This document shows, in pieces, positions 17,709 through 28,025 of a stretch of 64,000 nucleotides of DNA. A program made the position numbers and the translations under genes. The notes beneath the pieces are model-generated. The model was not told where the DNA came from and ran no database searches. It worked only from the letters and a program-made list of their open reading frames with translations. The DNA is taken from positions 8,869,501-8,933,500 of the forward strand of contig NZ_CP069338.1 of the NCBI RefSeq assembly GCF_016859125.1, written 5' to 3'. The stretch comes from Archangium violaceum. GTDB taxonomy: Bacteria > Myxococcota > Myxococcia > Myxococcales > Myxococcaceae. Position 1 is the first letter of the stretch. Every line of letters starts with the position of its first letter.

Positions 17709-18047
17709 GTGAACGTAGAAACGCAGAATCTCCACGAGCAGCTCGAGCGCCTCCAGGAGGCGCTGTCCACGCGCCAGAGTACGCTCCACTTCGCCCACGC
17801 GGGCGTGTCCCTCGTCGTCGCCCTCATCTTCGGAGGCGCGACGGCCAAGCTCTTCTGGGACTCGGCGAGGGCGCCGTACGTGGCGTGGCTGGGTCTGGCG
17901 CTGACGGTGGGGTTGGCCATCTACGCGCTGGTCCGCTACCGCCGGGGCCGCACGGTGCTGGCCGACGAGCTGGTTCGCTACGAGACGATGCTGGAGCTGC
18001 GCCGCCGGCTGCGTCTGGACGATCCCACGGCCCTGCTGCCTCGGTGA
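17709..18047 (+). CDS. Two-helix inner-membrane protein, function unknown
   Basis: The product is 112 residues from GTG 17709. An N-terminal coiled coil (NLHEQLERLQEALSTRQSTL) is followed by two membrane helices at ~28-47 (FAHAGVSLVVALIFGGATAK) and ~58-75 (YVAWLGLALTVGLAIYALV). A basic/charged C-terminal helix completes it. The stop overlaps the GTG start of tmk by four bases, so it is coupled to thymidylate kinase. No family is recognised. Confidence 0.8.
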   Translation: MNVETQNLHEQLERLQEALSTRQSTLHFAHAGVSLVVALIFGGATAKLFWDSARAPYVAWLGLALTVGLAIYALVRYRRGRTVLADELVRYETMLELRRRLRLDDPTALLPR

Positions 18048-18724
18048 GCCCGGCCCGGAAGCCCGCGCGCAGTGGGCGTCTCATCGTTCTGGAAGGTCTC
18101 GACGGCGCGGGGACCACCACGCAGGTGGAGCGGCTGGCGTCCGCGCTGCGGGCCGGGGGCCAATCCGTCCTCACCACGCGTGAGCCCTCGGATGGGCCGG
18201 TCGGAGTTCTGATCCGTCAGGCGCTGACGGGGCGGGTGGTGCTGCCCGGTTCCGCGGGCCCACAACCCCTGGCGCAGGAGACGCTGGCGCTGCTGTACGC
18301 GGCGGACCGGACGGATCACCTGCGCGCCAAGGTGCTGCCAGCGCTGGATGCGGGGCAGGTGGTGCTGAGCGATCGCTCCGTGCTCTCGTCGCTCGCCTAC
18401 CAGGGGGCGTCGTTGCCCATGGAGTGGGTGGAGTCGCTCAACGCGTACGCGGTGCCGGCGGACCTGACGCTCTTCGTCGAGGTGTCCATCGAGGTGGCGG
18501 CGAGGCGTCGGGCGGCGCGGGGTGGGCCGGAGGAGCTCTTCGACGCGGAGGAGAAGCAGCGCCGCATCTCCAAGCAGTACGAGGCGGCCATGCGGCTGCG
18601 CGGCAAGCGCGAGCACGTGGTGCGCATCGATGGAGACCAGCCGGTGGAGGCCGTGACGGCGGAGTGTCTGGCCCAGGTGCGCAAATTGCTCGGACGCAAA
18701 CCCGGGCGCGCCGCGGTGCGGTAG
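18044..18724 (+). CDS. tmk: Thymidylate kinase (P-loop lysine replaced)
   Basis: It phosphorylates dTMP to dTDP. The 226-residue product has the TMK order of motifs: LIVLEGLDGAGTTTQVERL, TTREPSDGPVG (dTMP-binding E-P-S/G), VLSDRSVLSSLAYQG (DR motif) and a LID-like RRAARGGPEELFD. In the P-loop, Thr24 stands where the Walker A lysine (GxGKTTQ) is normally found; the sequence reads GAG ACC ACC ACG-type codons, so this is not a one-base ambiguity. GTG start overlaps the preceding stop. Followed after 13 bases by a CinA/MoaB-like gene. Enzyme activity is likely if another Lys/Arg substitutes, but not proven. Confidence 0.9.
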   Translation: MSPARKPARSGRLIVLEGLDGAGTTTQVERLASALRAGGQSVLTTREPSDGPVGVLIRQALTGRVVLPGSAGPQPLAQETLALLYAADRTDHLRAKVLPALDAGQVVLSDRSVLSSLAYQGASLPMEWVESLNAYAVPADLTLFVEVSIEVAARRRAARGGPEELFDAEEKQRRISKQYEAAMRLRGKREHVVRIDGDQPVEAVTAECLAQVRKLLGRKPGRAAVR

Positions 18725-18737
18725 AGTCTCCGGCTGC

Positions 18738-19472
18738 ATGGAGCCCACGGGCGCAGCGGCGGTCATCATTGGTAACGAGGTCCTCACGGCGAAGGTGGTG
18801 GATGCCAACGGTCCCCACCTCATCCGGCGTCTGCGCGAGGTGGGTATTCCCCTGCGTTCGCTGGAGATCGTCCCCGACGAGGTGGACGTCATCGTGGATG
18901 CGGTGGCGCGGGCGCGCCTGCGGGCGAAGTACGTCTTCACGAGTGGGGGCATCGGGCCCACGCATGACGACGTGACGGTGCGCGCGGTGGCGCTGGCCAT
19001 GGGACGCAAGGTGGTGCGGCTGCCGGAGATGGTGGCGCTGATCCACGAGAAGGCAGTGGACACGCCGACGGCCGAGGCCCTGCGGCTGGCGGATGCCCCG
19101 GAGGGCGCGGTGCTGATCCACCAACCGGGGAGTTGGTATCCGGTGCTGACGGTGGAGGACGTGTTCATGCTGCCCGGAGTGCCGCAGCTCTTCCGGACGC
19201 AATTGGACGCGGTGCTGTCGCGGCTGCGGGGCACGCCGGTGCACCTGAGGATGCTGTACCTGAACCTGGGAGAGAGCGCCGTCGCGGCGGTGTTGGATCG
19301 GGTCGCGCTGGACATGCCGCACGTGGCGATCGGCTCGTATCCGATGTTCGACCGGACACTGGACTACCTGGTGAAGGTGACGGTGGAGGGCGTGGAAAAG
19401 GACGCCGTGGAAGAGGCCATGGCCCGGCTCCTGGCGGGGCTACCAGCGGGCTCGGTGTTGCGCACCGAGTAG
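18738..19472 (+). CDS. CinA/MoaB-type molybdopterin-binding-fold protein
   Basis: The 244-residue product carries the MoCF_biosynth domain at residues ~5-170 (AAAVIIGNEVLTAKVVDANG, VFTSGGIGPTHDDVTVRAVA, VFMLPGVPQLF) and a ~70-residue C-terminal portion, but lacks the CinA C-terminal amidase domain. Such short CinA-like proteins are annotated as nucleotide/ADP-ribose pyrophosphatases or competence-damage proteins; a true molybdenum-cofactor role is unlikely. Spacing of 13 bases after tmk suggests co-transcription. Confidence 0.86.
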   Translation: MEPTGAAAVIIGNEVLTAKVVDANGPHLIRRLREVGIPLRSLEIVPDEVDVIVDAVARARLRAKYVFTSGGIGPTHDDVTVRAVALAMGRKVVRLPEMVALIHEKAVDTPTAEALRLADAPEGAVLIHQPGSWYPVLTVEDVFMLPGVPQLFRTQLDAVLSRLRGTPVHLRMLYLNLGESAVAAVLDRVALDMPHVAIGSYPMFDRTLDYLVKVTVEGVEKDAVEEAMARLLAGLPAGSVLRTE

Positions 19473-19672
19473 GTCACCCCTGCCGACTCCGTTTCGAATG
19501 TCGCCCACCAAACATCGGAATCGGGCCAACCGCCGTTTTCCGCCGGGTGGGACGCGAATTCCCCCGGCATGTGAATCCGGTCACAGACAAGGGGTGGGGG
19601 CACGCGCAGCCTGTGCGTTAAGACGGGGCCTGAAGCCACGGAATCCATGCCGCCTCGTCAGAAGGGAGAACC

Positions 19673-20815
19673 GTGTCCGACGCACCGTTCAAGCAGGAGG
19701 ATGTGGTCGTTCAACTGCCTTCCAGCGGCCAGCTGGAGGAGACGCTCTCGGACTACGAGCACCTGGCGGAGGCCTGGGCCCAGCGGGGGTGGCTGTCGCG
19801 CGCCATCGCCCTGTGCAAGGTCATCCTCCGGCTCGAGCCGGATCATGAGCCGACGCGCCGGCTGTTCACGAAGCTCGACGCCCGGTGGATGGATCCGCTG
19901 GCGCCGCCGGGGCATCCCGTTCCGAGGATCGTGGTGCAGGTGCCGGCCACCGAGGCGGGCTCGAGCGGGAGCGGGGCGCAGCTTCGCGTGTCCCTGCTCG
20001 CGCGGCTCGGCGAGAGGGCGTTCCTGTCGGTGATGGAGTCCCTGGAGCTGCGGGAGTTCCAGCCAGGAGAGACCATCGTCGCGGAGGGGGAGCCGGGCAA
20101 CTCCCTGTTCGCCATCGTGGAGGGGAGCGTGGAGGTGGTGCGGACGTTGAAGTCGGGGCGGCGGCGCACCGTGGCCTTCCTGGGCGAGGGCGACTTCTTC
20201 GGCGAGGCGTCGCTCCTCTCCGATGTGCCGAGGCTCGCGAGCGTCAAGGCCTTCGAGCGCACCGCGGTGTTGGAGCTGACGCGGGATCGGCTGGAGGGGC
20301 TCATCCAGCGGCATCCCTCCGTGGGGGAGGCGCTGCATGCCTACCACCGCGAGCGCCTGCTGGACGATGTGCTCCGGGGCAACCCCATCTTCCGCATGCT
20401 TCCACCCGAGCGAAGGGAATCCCTGGCGCGTGACTTCCAGCTCTGCGCCCGGCCGGAGGGCGCGACCCTCCTGACGCAGGGCAAGCCGGTGGATGCCCTG
20501 TACCTGTTGCTGCGGGGCAGGTGCCAGGTGCTCCACCAGCGCCCGGAGGGAGGCGAGCGCCTCCTGCGGACGCTGGTGGAGGGCGACATGTTCGGGGAGA
20601 TCTCCCTGATGCTCGGTCTGTCGGCCACCGCGACCGTGCGCGCGGAGAGCGCCTGCCTGTTGCTGCGGCTCGACTGGGGGAGCTGCGATCGCTACCTGAT
20701 GGATCAACCCGAGGTGTGCGAGGCGCTCTCGCGGCTGGGCAATGAACGCCTGCTGTGCACCGCCGAGATGTTCCTGGAGACCCCGACGCGCGGTGAGGCG
20801 CCTCCGCGCGTCTGA
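19673..20815 (+). CDS. Tandem cyclic-nucleotide-binding protein
   Basis: The 380-residue product starts at GTG 19673 behind AAGGGAGAA. An N-terminal TPR-like helical pair (YEHLAEAWAQRGWLSRAIAL) precedes two CNMP-binding beta-rolls at about residues 120-230 and 245-360. The first has a full phosphate-binding cassette (FFGEASLLSDVPRLASVKA, with the Arg). The second (MFGEISLMLGLSATATVRAE) lacks the arginine, so it probably cannot hold cAMP/cGMP. There is no DNA-binding or catalytic output domain, so it may regulate a partner. Convergent with the permease gene. Confidence 0.9.
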   Translation: MSDAPFKQEDVVVQLPSSGQLEETLSDYEHLAEAWAQRGWLSRAIALCKVILRLEPDHEPTRRLFTKLDARWMDPLAPPGHPVPRIVVQVPATEAGSSGSGAQLRVSLLARLGERAFLSVMESLELREFQPGETIVAEGEPGNSLFAIVEGSVEVVRTLKSGRRRTVAFLGEGDFFGEASLLSDVPRLASVKAFERTAVLELTRDRLEGLIQRHPSVGEALHAYHRERLLDDVLRGNPIFRMLPPERRESLARDFQLCARPEGATLLTQGKPVDALYLLLRGRCQVLHQRPEGGERLLRTLVEGDMFGEISLMLGLSATATVRAESACLLLRLDWGSCDRYLMDQPEVCEALSRLGNERLLCTAEMFLETPTRGEAPPRV

Positions 20816-20840
20816 GGCTGCCCCTCTGGAGCGCGCCGGC

Positions 20841-22409
20841 TCAGGTGCCCGGGCTGCTGTCCGGGCTGACCGGCGGCTCCAGGTTCACGGGCGCCAAGCC
20901 CCGGCGCAACACGGAGTTGCGGTAGCCATAGGCGAAGTAGACGACGAGCCCGATGGCCAGCCAGATGCCGAAGCGCTCCCAGGCGTGCACGGGCAGGCCC
21001 TTCATGACGAAGAGACACGCGGCGGCCCCGGCGAGCGACACCGGCCACACGAAGGGCACCTTGAAGGGTCGGTGCCGGTGTGGATCCTTCAGGCGCAGCA
21101 CGGGGACGCCCAGGCACACCAGCATGAAGGCGGACAGGGTGCCGATGTTGGTCAGATCGTAGGTGGCGGCGTCATCGGCCACCAGCGAGCCGAGCGCCAC
21201 CAGCACGCCGGTGAGGAGCGTGGTGATGTGGGGCGTGCGGTACTTGGGATGCACCTTCGCCGCCCACGGGGGGAGCAGACCATCGCGCGCCATGGCGTAG
21301 AAGATGCGCGGCTGGCCGTACTGGAAGACGAGCAGCACCGCCGCCATGGAGACGACCGCGCCCAGCGAGATGATCCAGCTGAACCGCGTCAGCCCGGCCA
21401 CCTCGAAGGCGTGGGCCAGCGGATCCGAGGACTTGAGCTGCTGATAGGGGATGAGGCCCGTGGCCACGGCTCCGACGATGACGTAGATGACCGTGCACAC
21501 GCCCAGGCCCAGGAGGATGCCCTTGGGCAGGGTGCGCTGCGGGTCCTTCGTCTCCTCGGCCGCGGTGGAGATGGCGTCGAAGCCGATGTAGGCGAAGAAC
21601 ACGATGGCCGCCGCCTGGTGGACGCCGGTGAAACCATTGGGGGCGAACGGCGTGTAGTTGGCCGTGTCGATGTGCATGGCGCCCACGCCCACGAAGAGGG
21701 TGAGGACCAGCAGCTTCACCACCACCATGAGGTTGTTGACCCGGGTGCTCTCCTTCACGCCGATCACCAGCAGCCAGGTGATGAGCATGACGATGAGGAA
21801 GGCGGGCAGGTTCACCAGCACGGGGATGCCGAACACGCGCGGCGCGGTCTCCAGCAGGCCCCGGATGGCCGGATCGCTGCTCGCCTGGACGTTGTAGTAG
21901 CCGTGCGTGAGCCAGTCCGGGATGTGCACCCAGGGCGAGAGGAGCGAGTTGAAGTACCCCGCCCACGCGATGGCCACCGCGACGTTGCCCACCGCGTACT
22001 CGAGGATGAGATCCCACCCGATGATCCACGCGATGAGCTCTCCGAGCGTCGCGTAGGAGTACGCGTAGGCGCTGCCGGCCTGGGGGATCATCGAGGCCAG
22101 CTCGGCGTAGCAGAGCGCCGCCAGGGCACACACACCCCCGAGCAGCAGGAAGGACAGGGTGAGGGCGGGGCCCGCGCCGTGGCGGATGACCTCGCCATCG
22201 GGCATCACCTCGCCAGCGGCCGCGGTGCCGAGCGTGGAGAAGATACCGGCGCCGATGACCGCGCCGATGGAGAGCATGACGAGGTCGCTGGTGCCCAGCG
22301 CGCGCTTCAAGCCACCGGACGACTCTCCTTCGGGGAGGAGGTCGGCGATCTGCTTGCGTTTGAAGAGGGAACGCATGTGGGGGTCGTCGCTTACCACGTT
22401 CCCACCCAT
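20841..22409 (-). CDS. APC-family amino acid permease
   Basis: A 522-residue integral inner-membrane transporter with about 12-14 helices. The N-terminal signature [20 protein letters not shown] (helix 1 GxG/IGAGIF) and the conserved [17 protein letters not shown] are typical of the cationic amino acid transporter branch (YfnA-like). ATG 22409 is chosen because GGGGAGA lies 5 bases upstream; further upstream in-frame residues are low-complexity. The substrate cannot be named from sequence. Its upstream region is shared with asnS in a divergent arrangement. Confidence 0.94.
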   Translation of the reverse strand: MGGNVVSDDPHMRSLFKRKQIADLLPEGESSGGLKRALGTSDLVMLSIGAVIGAGIFSTLGTAAAGEVMPDGEVIRHGAGPALTLSFLLLGGVCALAALCYAELASMIPQAGSAYAYSYATLGELIAWIIGWDLILEYAVGNVAVAIAWAGYFNSLLSPWVHIPDWLTHGYYNVQASSDPAIRGLLETAPRVFGIPVLVNLPAFLIVMLITWLLVIGVKESTRVNNLMVVVKLLVLTLFVGVGAMHIDTANYTPFAPNGFTGVHQAAAIVFFAYIGFDAISTAAEETKDPQRTLPKGILLGLGVCTVIYVIVGAVATGLIPYQQLKSSDPLAHAFEVAGLTRFSWIISLGAVVSMAAVLLVFQYGQPRIFYAMARDGLLPPWAAKVHPKYRTPHITTLLTGVLVALGSLVADDAATYDLTNIGTLSAFMLVCLGVPVLRLKDPHRHRPFKVPFVWPVSLAGAAACLFVMKGLPVHAWERFGIWLAIGLVVYFAYGYRNSVLRRGLAPVNLEPPVSPDSSPGT

Positions 22410-22611
22410 CGGGTCTCCCCCTGTCCGTGCCGCGCCGCGTTGGCTCCCTCCTGCGGGGCGGTGGACCCCCCCCTGGGGGGCGGCTGCCCTGGAGGGGAGC
22501 GGGGGGCCTGTCAGGCCTCGGCGGCCCACAGGGGGCGCTCATGGGGCTTGTCCTCTGGCCAGCGGGCGGCTAACTCCGCGTCCCCGAGACTCGTGAGGAA
22601 GGAAGGGGATC

Positions 22612-24012
<1,401 letters not shown>

Positions 24013-24200
24013 TCTGTCCGCGGAAAGCCCTGTCAGGGGTTGGCTTTGAGAGAGGGCCGAACGGCTCCTCTGTCTGTTCTCTACCGAAACGTGACCACCT
24101 GCTTTCCCATGACAGGGAACAGGTGGCGCGTGTCTGGGAGATACTCCGGGATTGACGTCCCGTGGAGAATCTTCCTCGCCGTAAAGAATAGACACCTCTC

Positions 24201-24389
24201 ATGATGAAGCATCTTCTCGCCGTCCTGTCCGCGCTGGCCTTGTCCCTCACGGGTTGTGAAGCTCCAGCAGAGGAGCCCCGCGCCACTGGCACCTTCACCC
24301 AGGAGCTGGCCGGTCCGTATGATGCCTGGGTCGCCCGTCACGGGCTCTCCGGCTCCCAATATCAGACGGAGTTCGACACCTGGGTGGGG
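24201..24389 (+). pseudogene. 5' part of IS-interrupted serine hydrolase lipoprotein
   Basis: ATG 24201 opens a lipoprotein signal (MMKHLLAVLSALALSLTGC, lipobox LTGC with Cys19), followed by EAPAEEPRATGTFTQELAGP and the start of a tandem-repeat domain (DAWVARHGLSGSQYQTEFD). It breaks exactly where the IS begins at 24390. The same frame resumes after the second target-site copy at 26081, so the original ORF was about 669 residues. In its present state it would stop 3 codons into the IS. Confidence 0.85.
24379..24389. repeat. Target-site duplication, left copy (11 bp)
   Basis: CCTGGGTGGGG directly precedes the IS and is repeated exactly at 26070-26080 on the other side. A third, natural copy lies at 26376 in the tandem-repeat coding sequence. 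Confidence 0.85.
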
Positions 24390-24420
24390 CAGGCTTGATT
24401 CAAAGTCCCACGGGAGAGGT
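24390..24420. repeat. IS left inverted repeat
   Basis: Starts CAGGCTTGATTCAAAGTCCC; pairs with the reverse complement of 26039-26069 at about 24 of 31 positions with one 1-base gap. Confidence 0.8.
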
Positions 24421-24557
24421 CATCCCACCCGGGCCTACGGCTGAAGTATAGTCCCGCCTACAGGCGCCCACCGGAGGCGAGCAGCCGCGGGCAGATCGCG
24501 AGGGGGAGCGCCAGCACAGAGCCGGAGACGGGCCGGACAGGTCCGGGGAGAAGAAGG

Positions 24558-25869
24558 ATGAGTGGGAAGAAAAACCGGGGCGGGAGGACTGGCGGGCCAT
24601 CCACACCCCAAGCGGGAAACGGGAAGGGGAAGAAGGACGAGCAGGAAACCCCCTCCCGCGTGCAGAGGATGATGGCGAGCCTGGGGCTGACATTCAAGGA
24701 GGTAAAGGACCCCGGGCCCGCCGGGGACAGAGGCATCCGCTGGCGGCGATGTTGATGCTGCTGGTGCAGGCGCTGGCGGTGGGGCGGCGGGTGTTGAGGC
24801 ATGCCGAGGCGCTGGGGGAGGACATGCTGCGCGAAGGCACGGCGCCCGAGGGGCTGAAGCGGCCGGTGTCCGACACGACGTTGGATAGGCTGCTGGGGAA
24901 GTTGGAGCCAGAGGGGTTGGAGCAGGAGGTGCACCAGATGGTGCACCGAGGCCTGGAAGTGGGGCTGATACGCCATGAGCTCTTCGCCCGGGGCGTCGTC
25001 AGCATTGACGGGAAGGCAGGGAGAGCACGCCGGGGCAGCCGCCGTGCGAGCCGAGCCACACGACGAAGGATGAGCAGGGGCGGGAGTACTGGTACCCGTA
25101 CGCGCTGCGCGCCAGTCTCACCAGCAGCGCGGCCCAGCCGGTGCTCGACCAGAAGTTGCTGGAAGGCAAGCAGGGAGAGGCGACGGCGTTCCCGGAGTTG
25201 TTCAAACGGGTGGTGGAGAAGTTCGGGCGGCATTTCGAGTACGTGACAGTGGACGCGGGAATGACGAGCGCGGCCAATGCGCGGGTGGTGAGGGAGGCGG
25301 GCAAGCACTACCTGATGGCGCTCAAGGAGAACTTCCACCGGCTACATGACAAGGCGTGGGTGGCGCTGGCGGTGGCGCCAGTGAAGGTGCGCACGCGCGA
25401 GCGGACGAGCGGGGAGTGGGTGGAGAGGGAGTTGAGGGTGGTGGACAAGCCGCCAGAGGAGGACTTTCCCGGCGCCCAGCAATGGGTATGGGTGAGGCAG
25501 ACGCGAACCAGAGACGGCGAGCTGCCGAAGGTGGAGACGCGGCTGTTCCTCACCTCCATTCCCACAGGGCAACTGTCCCCGGAGCGGATGCTGACGTTGG
25601 TACGCCGGCACTGGGGGATTGAGAACGGGCCCAACTGGACAGCGGACGTGGTGCTGGAGGAGGACAGCGCCTCGCCCAGCCTGCGAGGCAATGCACCCCT
25701 GGTACTCAGCTGGCTGCGTTTGCTGGCCTACAACCTGCTGGCCCTGGTGCGCACGCACCTGCCGACTCGCGACAAACGGCCCCAAAGCTTCGCACGCACC
25801 ATGGAGGTGCTCTACCAGGGCCTGTTGGGTCTGGCCGTGCTGCCCGAGAGTCTGGCCACACTTGCCTGA
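24558..25869 (+). pseudogene. ISAs1-type transposase, two -1 frameshifts
   Basis: The protein runs through three frames. Segment 1 starts MSGKKNRGGRTGG at 24558. Near 24713, one C appears lost in GGACCCCGGGCCC; the next frame gives the family-like RHPLAAMLMLLVQALAVGRR. Near 25015-25021 a second shift follows VVSIDGKAG (first catalytic Asp), and the last frame gives EYWYPYALRASLTSSAAQPV, VTVDAGMTSA (second Asp), HYLMALKENFHRLHDKAW and RRHWGIENGPNWTADVVLEE (ISAs1-like HW.IEN..HW..DV block with the Glu). Both shifts are in the same direction. Programmed frameshifting is possible, but loss of bases is the simpler reading. Confidence 0.85.
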
Positions 25870-26038
25870 GCGCCCGCCAGCTGCTCCCGCTCCGGCCTTC
25901 CCGCGCCTCTTCTCCCCTGGCTGTTCGGCCTGTGTACCTTCACTCCTGTCCTTCCACGGCGCCCCTCTTTCAGGCGCCGTCCGGAGGGATGCTCCCTCTT
26001 TGCCTGTGAATGTCTGGACTTGCTCTCCGCCTCTTCAA

Positions 26039-26069
26039 AACCTCTCCTACGGACTTTGGATCAATCCTG
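26039..26069. repeat. IS right inverted repeat
   Basis: Ends GGACTTTGGATCAATCCTG. Its reverse complement matches the left end with about 24 of 31 identities and one gap. Confidence 0.8.
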
Positions 26070-26080
26070 CCTGGGTGGGG
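26070..26080. repeat. Target-site duplication, right copy (11 bp)
   Basis: CCTGGGTGGGG, identical to 24379-24389. It belongs to the hydrolase reading frame (TWVG of TWVGQGYRLT). Confidence 0.85.
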
Positions 26081-27901
26081 CAGGGCTATCGGCTCACCTA
26101 TGTCAGTGGTTACGAAGAAGGGGGGAGTGCCCGTTACGCCGCCATCTGGGAGAAGACGAGCGGCCCGGCCTGGCAGGCCTACCACGGGCTGACCTCCGCG
26201 CAGTACCAGTCCACCGTCGAGAGCTTGAAGGCGCAGGGGTACCGCCCGGTGCTGGTCAATGGCTACAGCGTCGGAGGCGTGCCCTACTTCGCGGCCATCT
26301 TCCACCTGGACAGCAGCGTGGCATGGGTGGCCCGCCATGGCATGAGCTCGTCCCAGTACCAGACGGAGTTCAACACCTGGGTGGGGCAGGGCTACCGGCT
26401 CACGCACGTGAGTGGCTACACGTCCGGTGGCGCGGAGAGCTACGTGGCTCTCTGGGAGAAGTCGTCCGGACCCGCCTGGCGGGCCTACCACGGGATGAGC
26501 TCGTCCCAGTATCAGTCCACGTTCGACACCAACGCGGCCCAGGGCTACCAGCTCGTGAAGGTCAGCGGCTACAACGTGGGCGGCTCGGACAAGTACGCGG
26601 CCATCTTCCAGGCGTCATCGGGGATTCCGACCGCCGCGCGTCACGCGCTCTCCTCCGCCGCGTATCAACAGACGGTCCAGGAGCTCAAGTACCAGGGTTA
26701 TCGACCCGTCCTGGTGAGCGCGCACGGCAATGGGAGCCAGCCGGTCTTCGCCACGATCTGGCGGAACCTCACGTTCAGCGCGGCCGATCTGCAGCGCATC
26801 GACAACACGGTCACCCAGGCCATGGCCAACACCCACACCGTTGGCCTGTCACTGGCCATCACCCGCCGCGGGCGCCTCGTGTTCGCCAAGGGTTACGGCC
26901 TGGCCGATCAGGGCAGCGGCACGCCGGTCAACACCTCGCACCGCTTCCGCGTCGCCAGTGTGTCCAAGCCCATGACCTCCATTGGCATCATGCGCCTGAT
27001 CGAAAGCGGCCAGCTTCGTTTGACGGATCGCGTCTTCGGCAGGTCCGGGTTGCTCGGCGAGACGTACGGCGCGGAGAGCACCTACAGGGACAGCCGTGTC
27101 CTGAACATCACGGTCCAGCACCTGCTCGAGCACACCGCGGGCGGTTGGGACAATGACGGCGGCGATGGCTCGGGCGACCCCATGTTCATGCAGACGGGCA
27201 TGTCGCAGGCGCAGCTCATCCAGTGGGTGCTGCAGAACGTGCCGCTCGAGTTCAACCCCGGGACGACCTACCAGTATTCGAACTTCGGCTACAGCGTCCT
27301 CGGCCGCATCATCGAGCGTGTCACGGGCCAGACCTATGAAGCCTACATGCGCGACCAGGTGTTCATCCCCAGCGGCGCCACGAGCTTCGCCGTGGGGGGC
27401 GACACGCTGAGCGCGCGGCTGCCGAACGAGGTCGTCTACTACCAGACTGGCGCGGGTGCCTATAACCCGTACGGCATGCCGGTGCGCCGCATGGATGCGC
27501 ATGGCGGCTGGGTCGTCACGCCGATCGATCTGCTGCGCGTCACCGTGCGAGCCGATGGGTTCTCCACCGTCCCGGATCTGCTGAGCGCGAGCACGCTCTC
27601 CACGATGACCACGCGGACGACGGCGCTCGATACCTCGGGCAACCCGGTCTACTACGCCAAGGGCTGGGCCGTGAACAACATCCCCAACTGGTGGCACAAC
27701 GGCTACATCCCGGGCACCCTGTCGATGCTGGTGCGTACCCAGAACATCTATGGCCCGAGCCGTTCCGAGGAATTCACGTGGTCCGTCATGACCAATTCCA
27801 ACAACAGCTCCGGCTCGGGCACACCCGACATCAACCTCGATAGCCTCATGTGGAACGTCGTGAACGGCGTCAGCGCCTGGCCCGATCACGACCTGTTCTA
27901 G
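26081..27901 (+). pseudogene. 3' part of IS-interrupted serine hydrolase (class C beta-lactamase fold) with tandem repeats
   Basis: Continues the frame of 24201-24389. Four more ~45-residue tandem repeats follow (pattern W.ARHGMSSSQYQTEF, GYRLTHVSGY, AALWE), like the bacterial tandem repeat found with fungal polyglycine-hydrolase-type enzymes. Then comes a class C beta-lactamase/serine esterase domain with SVSK (Ser-x-x-Lys), YSN and WHNG triads (RVASVSKPMTSIGIM, TYQYSNFGYSVLGR, NWWHNGYIPGT). It is open for 600 codons, so the catalytic part is intact. GTG 26006, inside the IS right end, could start a shortened, unexported product. Confidence 0.85.
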
Positions 27902-27906
27902 GCGGA

Positions 27907-27952
27907 GACCCTCCGAAGGCATTGCTCCGCGTGCTGTAGTATTCGGAGGGTC
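27907..27952. terminator. Long-stem hairpin between convergent genes
   Basis: GACCCTCCGAA (27907-27917) is the exact complement of TTCGGAGGGTC (27942-27952), an 11-bp perfect stem with a 24-base loop. It lies 6 bases after the hydrolase stop and 73 before the menB end, fitting a bidirectional terminator. No T-run is present. Confidence 0.5.
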
Positions 27953-28025
27953 ACAGGCGGTGCGTGCAGGCGCGGGGCGGGTGGGGCTGTCTGGGCCGGC
28001 CGGCTCCGCCATTCCCCAACGTCCC

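Larger units (their letters stand above)
24390..26069. mobile_element. ISAs1-like insertion sequence, 1680 bp
   Basis: The ends are imperfect 31-bp inverted repeats (left 24390-24420, right 26039-26069): CAGG-cTTGATtCAAAGTCC versus CAGG-aTTGATcCAAAGTCC, and then a shared GG(G)AGAGGT. They are flanked by a perfect 11-bp target duplication. Inside is one transposase coding region broken by two frameshifts. The transposase matches the ISAs1/IS4-type DDE group. The element is inserted in the plus orientation within a repeat of a serine hydrolase gene. Confidence 0.88.

Noticed and set aside
24013-24200. Promoter TTGACG plus TAAAGA before the hydrolase fragment
   Set aside because: The two hexamers are 24 bases apart, outside the usual 16-19.
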